From Erpobdella octoculata (Eukaryota > Annelida > Clitellata > Hirudinida > Erpobdellidae), in the NCBI GenBank assembly GCA_963978895.1, contig OZ022238.1:24650515-24714514 (forward strand): a DNA stretch of 64,000 bases, given 5' to 3'. Within the stretch, counting starts at the first letter, position 1. Every line of letters starts with the position of its first letter. The translations under genes and the position numbers were made by a program. The notes beneath the pieces were generated by a model. It ran no database searches. It was not told where the DNA came from and saw nothing but the letters and a program-made list of their open reading frames with translations. Of this stretch, positions 54,181-62,667 are shown one piece after another.

Positions 54181-57100
54181 CTAAAATTTATTTAAAAAAA
54201 TAAATAATTTTACTTTCTTAAAAACAATAAAATACTATTTTGTAAAAAATGATATGCTGATAATATAAATGGATCATCAACACCTAACTTAAAGTTTTCC
54301 TTCTAAATCACAGCACGTCTCTCTAGAGATCACTTGTACTCATTGATTTTGAAAGATGAAAAAAATTAAAAGTATGGAAGATAAATCGGAGAATTTGTAC
54401 CTGCGCTTCTGAGCCACAATAACACCCACGAGTCCAAAGCTTAACACGCCGCCGAGAGCGATGCAGACGGTGACTGCAAACCAACTGCCTGCAGTGATGA
54501 AACGAGGTTGGTATGTTGGTAATGATGACCACTGTGTAGGTGGTTAATGTAGTGGTAGATTGTAAGATTGTGGGGAATTTTGAAACTGCGTTGAATTAGT
54601 AACAATAGTGATAGAGGCAGCTGTAGTGATTAGGAAAACGGTGATGATGATGATAATTGTGAAGTTAAATATACCCGGTAATACCCAGAGAGGTTGTTAA
54701 GTGAAATGAGATAATTGAGAAAGTTACATCACTGGCGTGCAATATTTTAGTGATCACGCAAAATTTGCATTTACAGTAATCCGAAATTGTGCGCTTCATC
54801 AATGTAACGTCACCGGATGTGACGCCATATTGTTTGCATGGCTGTTTTCCGGCGCATGAGCACTTACTCAAAATGTTTACAAAATATTAAAAAAGTTAAT
54901 TATTTTTTTCATTTTTTATTGTTTGAAATTCTAATTAAGGCGCTGCTGAAAGAACGAAACAATCCCGGATTTTTTAAGTTTGTTTTAGCCCAATTTACTC
55001 ATATCATGAACATCACTAACTAACCATACAACTAATTTTCCGGACACCCAATGGTTAGTAACCATGTAATTAATTTACACTCCATGCCCCCACCCACCCA
55101 CTCACTCACTCACCATATGCTGAACGCCACTGGAGATCAAACGCTTCCACGGAGTCTGTAAAAAAGGAACAAGAAATGACGTTTCATAGAAATGGAAGTG
55201 AAGTTGATTGGAATCCTATATAGCAAATGCTTTTCTTCAATTAAGAGAGATTTTTAATTAAAGAGAAATGACTGTCATGCGCGTTCACACATACAAAAAC
55301 TGTTCTTTAGTCGGGTCGGGTCGGGTCGGGTCGGGTCCGGATTTCAAAGCACTGCAAAATAATTTATTTTGAGTTTTTTTATGTTTTAAAACACAGATTT
55401 TTAATTAATGCTAATTGTTGACTTAGATATTTGAATGTGAACATTTTCTGTCTTGTCAGTCTCTTCGGAATGTGGGTGAGTCGAGCCGGGTCAATCGTTT
55501 GTGACAAGTCGAAATGGGGGAGGTCAGTGAAACTGGCCAATTTGAGAACTGTCATACACGCACAGAAGCGTAGCTAAGGGAAGCACAGGAGAACATGTGT
55601 CCCAGGGCGCCATTTGAAAGGGGTGCCAATAGACGTTTTAGAAGAAAAGATTTTGTGAAAAATATCTACGGCTACCCCCCACCTAACCCGTCATCAGTTA
55701 TTTTTTAAGGAAAAGATGGAAAACTTTAGATTTCTAGAGGCGCATTTTTAGACCTTGTTCCAAGGTGCCAAAAACGCACTAAAACTCATACACACACGCT
55801 TACATGAGTTTCTTTCTCTAAAATTTTTATTAACACAATACCAAGTATCTTAGAACCACGCACATTAACTTACAAACTCACACGTTCACGCTTGTTGCGC
55901 ACTTACTCTTATTGCACATGGGTTGTTACATTACACAATATAAATTAGTTTCTGCAGCCATATACAAAGATTAAGTATATTTTTAAATCCTTTATATTAA
56001 CACATATCCTTTGATTGAACAAAACCCATTTCCTGTCATCCAATCGATCTGAAACTTGGTCCATACACTTGTTAGGATCAAAAATTAATTTTGAGATTAT
56101 CAACCTCAAAAAAAATTGAAGATTAATAAATAACAAAAAATAAAAAAAAATTTATAAATTATGACGAATTTTTATAAATCAAAGTTTTTTACGTTCACAA
56201 TAAAGTTTTATTTTATAACATAGCTATTAATTGTAACAACTGTCACCAAAACTCCCAATTCATCTCTTTAATGATTTTTTAATAAATCGCGAATGTTAAA
56301 AATTTCAGATCATCGGCACCACTTATGATTTATAAAAACACATTTTTAATCAATATATATCAGCGTTACGATCATGATAACACAATCTTATATATGATTT
56401 CATCACCTGTACAACACAAGTCCAAATAAACTTCTCACCTTCGTCGCACCTGCCCAGCTCCCCCGTCCACGTGTCATTCACGCACGTTAAACTCCATTTT
56501 AAAAAGCTCAACGAGCACGTGACCTCTGTTTGACCTCCCCTGCGATCGACCTTGAAACCCCTCGTGGCTAATTTTAGGTCAGGACAGCTTTGGGCTACAA
56601 TAGAAACATTCCAATTTCATTTCAGTTTATATTCACACGATGAAAAATAACAAAAGAATAACGACAGTGATTTAAATAGATTTCCATAAAATGAGTTTAA
56701 TTTCACGAAACGTTTCACCCACCATCAAATCCTATCAAAACTCCGTCATAAAGACCTGCAATATCCTCCATATCTCTCCACTTTTCGTTCATCACGTGAC
56801 TAGCTCCATTGCTTCCGCCCACGTGACCCACACTTTTGCTTCCGCTCGATGCTGGCACTCCTTCTACACCCGAGTCATCAGACTTGACAACAAAATTGAG
56901 AGTGTTTTTCGATGAGGTATAAACTAAGGAGTTTAGTGGTGTGGTCGTCTCACTTCGACACACCTGGAATACCTCGTCAGACGAGTCCAATTCCGCTATC
57001 GTAGCAATTACTGAACAAGCAGTAACTGCTGATAGTCTACGGGGGGATGCTGGAATGTTGGCTCGTTTGAATTTACGTCTGTTTGAAGTAATGTTCGTAT

Positions 57101-57670
57101 GGGATGATGATGATGATGTCTCATAAGAAGTGTTGGAAGAATAGATTGTGCTGATGAATGTGGTGGAGGGGTGGATTGATGTTGCGGAGAAAACAGCTGA
57201 CGGAGAAAGCTGACGTTTGTTTGTAGCAACCTAAAATAAACTGGTCTAAAATTTCATTTTTCTAATTTCGTCATTATAAATTAGTTTGTTAAATTTCGAT
57301 TTATAAAATGGAGAAGTTTTTCTAATAAAATTAAGTGCCAAAAAGGCTTGCAATTATTTACATTTGATTTATTTACTTTTTTATTACCCAATAAAACATC
57401 TGCAAACACCTGCCTGATTTTCTATAGGTCTCACGTAATGTCGTTTGGCGCGCTGCAACGGCCAATAGCCGTCGCCACCAGTTGTTGACCCAGTTTCAAA
57501 CAAAGTTACCTTGATGAACTGACCCGGTTTTGCAGACACGACAATTCTGCAAGCTGTCGATCGATAGGCCCGTATGTGGGCCAATTCGCGACCAGTGACA
57601 TAAGAAACTGGGTCAAGGGTTAGGAGGGCGTGACCCTTGGAAGCGCATTGCGTGGAGAGTGATTCATCGA
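53796..57670 (-). CDS. Single-pass membrane protein: CUB-like, Ser/Thr-rich, Sushi, TM, Cys-rich tail
   Basis: Exons in transcript order (plus coordinates): 57670-57435, 57230-56723, 56594-56439, 55155-55114, 54488-54401, 54180-53796. All have AG/GT borders and matching phases (entry 1, then 0, 1, 1, 1, 2). Exon a: TACRIVVSAKPGQFIKVTLF, a CUB-type strand pair with Cys. Exon b: 169 residues, Ser/Thr/His-rich. Exon c: a complete Sushi domain with four Cys. Exon d: 14-residue stalk. Exon e: TM helix followed by QKRR. Exon f: cytoplasmic tail of about 127 residues, stop at 53796-53798. Start exon(s) lie upstream beyond 57.7 kb and were not found. Likely a cell-surface receptor or adhesion protein; ligand unknown. 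Confidence 0.78.
54401..54488 (-). CDS. Transmembrane exon
   Basis: Encodes SWFAVTVCIALGGVLSFGLV then GVIVAQKRR: about 23 hydrophobic residues with a GxxxG-like Gly pattern, followed by a basic stop-transfer. Donor AG|GTACAA, acceptor CACTGCAG. Exon size 88 = 2+84+2, phase 1 to 2. Confidence 0.82.
55312..55338 (+). repeat. (GGGTC)5 pentamer repeat
   Basis: GTCGGGTCGGGTCGGGTCGGGTCGGGTC inside an intron of the membrane-protein gene. G-triplets could stack as a quadruplex. Short and local, not telomeric. Confidence 0.85.
56439..56594 (-). CDS. Sushi (CCP) domain exon
   Basis: A symmetrical phase 1-1 exon of 156 bases. SCPDLKLATRGFKV opens with the Cys-Pro of Sushi domains, EVTCSLSFLKWSLTC holds Cys 2 and 3 with intervening Trp, and NDTWTGELGRCDE has the final Trp-Gly-Cys signature. 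Phase 1-1 exons are classic for shuffled Sushi modules. Confidence 0.85.
56723..57230 (-). CDS. Ser/Thr-rich extracellular linker exon
   Basis: 169 codons without a stop in phase 0 from the acceptor CTATTTTAG-like site at 57231. Composition: SIHPSTTFISTIYSSNTSYE, then TSSSSSHTNITSNRRKFKRA and a later Gly/Ser/Asp part (KSDDSGVEGVPASSGSKSVG). N-glycosylation sites NTS, NIT. A basic RRKFKR site could be a furin-type cleavage site. No fold recognised. Confidence 0.7.
57435..57670 (-). CDS. CUB-like domain exon (partial)
   Basis: VDESLSTQCASKGHALLTLD, AHIRAYRSTACRIVVSAKPG and QFIKVTLFETG show the Cys...C-x-I-x-V-x-A-x-PGQ-x-I-x-V-x-L-F pattern of CUB-type beta strands. The donor TAC|GTGAGA gives phase 0, required by the next exon; an alternative GT 25 bases later gives a frame that stops. 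The second Cys pair of a CUB domain is not in this exon. Confidence 0.65.
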
Positions 57671-57679
57671 CTGTTGGGG

Positions 57680-58860
57680 AGTAAAACAAGTGTAGGATAA
57701 ATATAAATCGTCAACCTTTTAATATAATGAAAAAAGATAAAAATAACAATTTAGCAGTTTGTGTTGTAAGTGTGTAGAGCAAATCGATTACTCGATTTTC
57801 TATTAAAAAAAAACTTTTGTAAGAAGTACTTGACAAATGGTTGAATGATTATTTCATTACATGACCGATCGTTGGTTGAGCAAAACTCTAGTTGACCGAG
57901 TGGACGATAGGATGACTGTTAAGTGAATAACTGATTGATTGATGGATTGAAAGATTGATTGATTGATAGATTGACTGTTCGGTCGTCTGCGACCAACTGA
58001 ACGATTGACAATTGATTGATTAAACTGTCACTTTTTCAGATGAATTGCAAACGAAACATGAAACTCAAAAGAGTCGTGCGATGAACATACTAATAAGGTA
58101 GACAAATCACTCTAAACATAGAAACACAATTTTTCCATCTAGTCAATGTTAAAAAGAGAAAAAGAAACTAGAACGATTGCAATCGAAGAGACGATAATAG
58201 CCAGAGATTATTTTACTCGGCTGCTTCTCGGGGTATAAATTGAAAAGCATTTTCCAGAATAATGCCGGTTCTGCCAGGCATCAAATCGTCGTAAAAGGAG
58301 CGAAAATCAAAGTTCAATTACAGACCACTGTCGCTCGTTATCATAAAAGTCAATTACTTCTTTTATCTACTGCTCCCTAACCCGGCCTCAAATCCCGGCC
58401 ATCACGAGGCAGAAAAAAGAAACCTCAGGAGATGGTTTATCGATGTTTTTCTTCGCTATTTTTATTTTACTTATTCTTTGAAACTTAGACGTGAAATTTA
58501 TATTCAAAATCTTGCACTCATAGCGAGAATTCTCAGCTTTGGTGACAAAGTCGATTTCTCCATTGCATCTCTATTTTAGATTTCGACATTTGCATTCACA
58601 TTGTGTACCCATAATGTTAAAGAAGTTTGTTTAAAGCAACAACACTCTAAGTTGAATAAATTGCTTACATATAATGTTTATTCATTAATGTGAAATCAGT
58701 CAATTAAGATGTGTTCATTAATGTTATTTTAATCTTGGAAAGCAAGAACATCTTCCATTCGCTATTTTACATGATTCTCCTCATGCAACCGTGCAAATCA
58801 AATTACCGATTTTCTATTTATGGTGTTTATGTTTGTTTGTTTCTTATTTAGTATTTTATA
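57680..58860. other. Upstream region or long intron of the membrane-protein gene
   Basis: No further exon was recognised on the minus strand. Contains a TTGATTGATTGATTGA-type tetranucleotide stretch at about 57940-58020. Confidence 0.4.
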
Positions 58861-58869
58861 ATTTAGATA

Positions 58870-59080
58870 TATCAATGTTTATATTTGCTTTCCCTCTCCC
58901 ATTCGTTGTCTTTCTTCCACTCTCTCCTAACTTTTTTTTGTCCATAAAACGTAAAATAGATTTGATAAAAGCTGCTTGGAACCTTCAAACTATGTTAATT
59001 AAACTATATTTGAATTTTGTTACGCAACAAACTTTGATATTCGTACATAGGCACTTTTGGCCTAGAAAGTTGTTGGTCAT
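58870..59080 (+). repeat. Dispersed repeat, copy 1
   Basis: CATAAAACGTAAAATAGATTTG...TTACGCAACAAACTTTG...GTACATAGGCACTTTTGGCC is repeated with moderate divergence at 59657-59800. An open frame of 115 codons (58791-59138) runs through it, but the second copy does not conserve the frame. Confidence 0.7.
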
Positions 59081-59082
59081 AA

Positions 59083-59370
59083 AAAATTTAATAAAAATAA
59101 ATAAAAACTTTTTAAAAACTAGTCTTATAATGCACTAAAAAGTAGAAAGTAAAATCGTATGCCAAATTAATCATCTTGTTGTTTGCCATGATAAGACTAG
59201 GGTGCTCAGCTTGAATTTAATGAACAGAGCTGTATAACTTAGCGAGCACCCTAGTCTTATCATGGCGAACAAAAATATGATCAATTTGACGTATGATTTT
59301 ATTTTCTACTTTTTAGTGCATTATAAGACTAGTTTTTAAGAAGTTTATTAATTTATTTTTATTTTTTACT
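59083..59370. repeat. Foldback palindrome with ~120-bp arms
   Basis: The left arm (…AACTAGTCTTATAATGCACT…ATGATAAGACTAGGGTGCTC) is inverted in the right arm (GAGCACCCTAGTCTTATCAT…AGTGCATTATAAGACTAGTT), separated by about 35 bases. Arms are over 85% identical by eye. It sits directly after dispersed repeat copy 1, inside its GTTGGTCATAAAAAA end. Foldback MITE-like; no clear duplication. Confidence 0.85.
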
Positions 59371-59484
59371 TTTTAGTCTTCACACTTTTTTAATTATCTT
59401 CACAATTATCTGCCATTCACTATAAATCGAAAATATTTAATTAAATTAAAATATATATATATATATATATTGTAATCGATTTTT

Positions 59485-59640
59485 TCTTTTGCTCTCCCGC
59501 TTCCAGTCGTTTTCCGCGTTCCCGGTCGCTTTCCCGTTCCCGGTCGCTTTCCCGTTCCCGGTCGCTTTCCGGTTCCCGCTCACGCTTGCTCTCCCGTTCC
59601 CGTTCCCGTTCCCGTTCACGCTCATTTTCTCTTTTCCATT
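59485..59640 (-). repeat. 18-bp minisatellite, inverse orientation
   Basis: Units GTTCCCGGTCGCTTTCCC (about seven), then CGTTCCCGTTCCCGTTC; the inverse of the Helitron minisatellite. It starts after a short (TA)n and is followed by dispersed repeat copy 2, so here the minisatellite is in the 5' part of a different arrangement. Confidence 0.85.
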
Positions 59641-59945
59641 CTTTCCTAACTTTTTTTTAGCCCATAAAACGTAAAATAGATTTGCTAAAACTGGCTAAAA
59701 GTTGCTTCAACCCTTCAAACGTTGTTACTTAAACAAAATTTGAATTTTATTACGCAATTATTTCTGATGGTAGTACATAGGCACTTTTGGCCTAGAAAAG
59801 TTTTTTTGCCCCCCCCTAGCCGGGAGATCGGAGTAGGGTGTCCAAACCTTCTTAACATTCTTTCCCTGTATGCCAAATTTCATCAGAATCGCTCCATCGG
59901 TTTAGATTTCTATAAGAGTCAGATCCACAAACGCACAGACATTCA
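59641..59945 (+). repeat. Dispersed repeat copy 2 with RTE-like 3' end
   Basis: Homologous to 58940-59080, continued by GGGAGATCGGAGTAGGGTGT and CCAAATTTCATCAGAATCGC then TCCATCGGTTTAGATTTC and CACAAACGCACAGACATTC, a phrase common at 3' ends of invertebrate RTE/SINE or Helitron-like repeats. The next base pair is the insertion point of the complete Helitron (A/T). Confidence 0.6.
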
Positions 59946-60199
59946 TCTATATATATAAAAGAACATGTCCTTACTGACTGACTGATAATCAGCGCCGAGC
60001 TCAAACGCCTCATCCTAGGAACGTGAAATTTAGAACTTATATTACTTTTATTGCGTAAGCATCCACTAAGAAAGGATTTTTAAAAATTTTGCTCCTGAGG
60101 GGAAGAAACTGGAAAACAAACTTTTTACTAAAACAATGTATATCTCGAAAACCAAAAATGAAGAAATTTTGAAATTTGGTATATGGATTCTTCTTGAAA

Positions 60200-61170
60200 A
60201 ATAAAAAGATACATGTTTCACCAATTTTTGAAAATTCGGTTTCCCGGACCTCAAATGTGGGTTGGAAAATTGGATTATTTGGTTTTTAAAGTAGCTGCTA
60301 CTCAAAAACTGGGAATGCTACAGGAGTAAAAATTAGTATTTAGTTTCTACTCTAAAAATAACGAAATACGTGTTTTGGCATTTTTTGAAAATTTGGTTTC
60401 CAGGACTTCAAATGTAGGGTGGAAAATAGGGTTATTTGTTTTTTAAAGTAACTGCTACTCAAAAACTGTAAATACAACAGATGTAAAAATTAGTATTTAG
60501 TTTTTATTCTAAAAATAAAGATATACGTGTATCACCATTTTTTACAAATTTGGTTTCCAGGACCTTAAATGTGGGGTGGAAAATAAGGTTATTTGGTTTT
60601 TAAAGTAACTGCTGCTCAAAAACTGAAAATGCAACAAAAGTAAAAATCATTATTTAGTTTCTAATCTAAAAATAATGATATACGTGTTTCACCATTTTTT
60701 ACAAATTTGGTTTCCAGGACTTTAAATATGGGGTAGAAAATAGAATTACTTTGTTTTTAAAGTTACTGCTACTCAAAAACTGTGAATGCTACATATGTAA
60801 AAATTAGTATTTAGTATTTTTTTATTGAGATTTAGCATACGCCTTATCAAGACAAGTCTTGCTCAAGTCGAGAGAGGGAGGGTACTTGCAAAGGCAGCAA
60901 TTTATAGGCGCCTACCCCTTTAGCTAATGCGAGTGAACTCCTTGCTTAAGGGTGTTACGCTGGTGACGCCGGCGAGGTTTGAACTGCCGACCTAATGATC
61001 GACAGGCTAACGCTCTACCGCTCTGCCACCAGCGCCTCAAAAATAGCGATATAAGTGTTTCGCCATTTTTTAAAACTTTGGTTTCCATGACTTCAAATGT
61101 GGGGTCAAAATAAGGGTTATTTGATTTTAAAATAACTGCTACTCAACAACTGCAAGCATTACAGATGTAA
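60200..61170 (+). repeat. 157-bp tandem repeat inside the Helitron
   Basis: Five readable copies with the phrase TTTGGTTTCCAGGAC at about 60235, 60392, 60549, 60705 and 61077; spacing is 157, 157, 156 and 372 bases (the last enlarged by the SINE). Each contains ACTGCTACTCAAAAACTG and GTAAAAATTAGTATTTAGT. A lone copy is in the Helitron fragment at 45705-46010. Confidence 0.9.
60829..61036 (-). mobile_element. tRNA-derived SINE nested in the Helitron repeat
   Basis: On the minus strand the head (61036-60964) is tRNA-like: GGCGCTGG acceptor, A box TGGCAGAGCGG matching TRGCNNAGYNGG, B box AGTTCAAACCT, and CCGGCGTCA pairing with the 5' end. A ~130-bp body follows, ending TCTCAATAAAAAAATAC. It splits one 157-bp unit. 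Pol III transcription would need B-box function; GTTCAAACC deviates from GTTCGANNCC by one base. Confidence 0.82.
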
Positions 61171-61525
61171 AACTTGGTATTTTGAGGTTTTGTGCCGGTT
61201 AAAAGTAGCTGAGTCCAGTTTATCACCGGTCGGGCCAAGCCGTTATTTTAGAGTCTTTTTACGGGCCAGGCTAAACTTTAAATCAAGGTGGTACGGGCCG
61301 AGGTTTTTTACTAAGCATATAGACATTTTAGTAATTTTAGGGTCTTCAGACGGGCCGGGCCAAACCTGAAGTCAAGGTGGGACGGTCCAAAGTTTTTCAT
61401 CAAGTATATAGAATTTCTAGGCCTGTAAAAACGGGCCGAGCCCAAATTAGACGGGCCGTGCCAGGCCAGAAATTTTGGTTTTGAAACGGGCTGGGCCAAG
61501 TTGTCGACGGGCCGAGCCGACACCT

Positions 61526-61735
61526 ATGGACCGGGAGCGGGAAAGCGACTGGGAGCGAGAAAGCGACCGGGAGCGGGAAAGCGAACGGGAGCGGGAAAGC
61601 GACTGGGAGCGGGAAAGCGACCGGGAGCGAGAAATCGACCGGGAGCGGGAAAGCGACCGGGGGCAGGAAAGCGACCAAAAACGGGAGTGCGAGCAGGAGC
61701 GGGAAAGCAAGTGGGAAAGGAAACGGGAGGGAAAG
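61526..61735 (+). repeat. 18-bp minisatellite near the Helitron 3' end
   Basis: About eleven units of GACCGGGAGCGGGAAAGC. Lies just upstream of GAGACAAACATTAGAAAAAC and the terminal hairpin, the same position as in the Helitron at 8142-8819. Confidence 0.92.
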
Positions 61736-61791
61736 AGACAAACATTAGAAAAACCTACAAAAAACCCGGGCAACGCCGGGTATTTCCGCTA

Positions 61792-61831
<40 letters not shown>

Positions 61832-62160
61832 TGTTGGGGAGTAACGCGCTACAAGTAACGCGTTACTGTAATAGTATTACTTTTTTCAGTAACTTGTAAT
61901 AGTAGCGATTACTTTTATTTCAAAGTAATATGTAATAGAAATATATTACTTTTTTTGAGTAATTGTAACGAAATTTACGTTATTTTTTTCGTTACATATA
62001 TTTTTAAAAAAATTGAAATTTTGTTGTCGATGTCAATTTTATTTATGTAAAATGTCTATGCACGCTAGAACCCCGTTTAGCTAAGCTGTCATTGTCTTCC
62101 TTTATCGCTTTTTGCTGCCCGTTTGATACGCTTTTTAGATCGCTAAGTAACTGTTGCGTT

Positions 62161-62427
62161 ATGTCTAGCGAAAACGAATTAAGTTCACACAGTTTCGAAA
62201 ATGAAACTGAAGAAGAATTTGATAGAGAAGCAGAGGAGACAGAGGCTGTAGTGGAATTTTCCAAATCCCCATACAGTGAATTTTTTACGATTGTGTCAGA
62301 AACCGCTAAAAATCTAAAAGTTAGGTGTAAGTTATGTTTGCCTAAAGTGGAAAACTCATCTGAAGGTAAGATTCATTTGTACATGGTTCTTGTGATGAAA
62401 GCTTTTTTTCTTTTGAAGAAAATGTAG
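62161..62427 (+). pseudogene. hAT transposase N-terminus (BED-like), truncated
   Basis: Acidic start (ENETEEEFDREAEETEAVVE), then SPYSEFFTIVSETAKNLKVR and CKLCLPK, the first Cys pair of a BED finger. A stop comes at 62425, where the distal His pair and catalytic domain should follow. Confidence 0.65.
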
Positions 62428-62453
62428 ACAATGGCTCCACAATTCTTGCAGAA

Positions 62454-62666
62454 ATGGACAGGTTTCTATCTGACACATCACGAGATATTGGTTGTCTTGT
62501 TCATTACCCTACTGTGAAATCATTGTTTTTCCGGTATAATACTGGTATGCCATCTAGTGCTCCAGTAGAACGTTTGTTTAGTCTTGGTGGCCAAATTCTT
62601 ACACCTAGACGGAATCGTCTATCTGATGAAAATTTTGAGAAGCAACTAGGGTTGTTACAGTTTTGA
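62454..62666 (+). pseudogene. hAT transposase C-terminal dimerisation region
   Basis: YPTVKSLFFRYNTGMPSSAP, then VERLFSLGGQILTPRRNRL and SDENFEKQLGLLQF stop: the hATC motif (PSSAPVERLFSxGG). It follows the N-terminal piece with only ~25 bases between, so the ~500-residue core is deleted. Confidence 0.88.
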
Positions 62667-62667
62667 A

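Larger units (their letters stand above)
59946..61792 (+). mobile_element. Complete non-autonomous Helitron (1847 bp)
   Basis: 5' end TCTATATATATAAAAGAACA after host A; 3' end CCCGGGCAACGCCGGG (5-bp stem hairpin) ten bases before CTAG at 61789-61792, then host T. Interior: leader with CTGACTGACTGATAATCAGC, tandem 157-bp units (about 60200-61170) with a nested SINE, a degenerate GGGCCGGGCCAA-rich stretch (61200-61520) and the 18-bp minisatellite (61526-61735). No Rep/helicase ORF, so it would need a partner element. Confidence 0.88.
61829..62667 (+). mobile_element. hAT transposon, left part, interrupted
   Basis: Starts CAGTGTTGGGGAGTAACGCG, the recognisable terminus of a widespread animal hAT family, right after a (TA)n tract (target TATATATA likely). 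Coding pieces at 62161-62427 and 62454-62666. The matching right end (CTCCCCAACACTG) is not in the window; the element is cut at about 62667 by another transposon. Confidence 0.8.

Noticed and set aside
55312..55338. Interstitial telomere repeat
   Set aside because: GGGTC pentamer, only about five units, not TTAGGG or a known animal telomere motif.
57008..57229. 73-aa His/Pro/Gln-rich minus frame as the coding frame of the linker exon
   Set aside because: It stops within the exon, whereas the phase-0 frame stays open for 169 codons and links to both neighbouring exons.
60964..61036. Functional tRNA gene
   Set aside because: Head is followed by a SINE body, B box deviates and it interrupts a Helitron repeat; better explained as a SINE.
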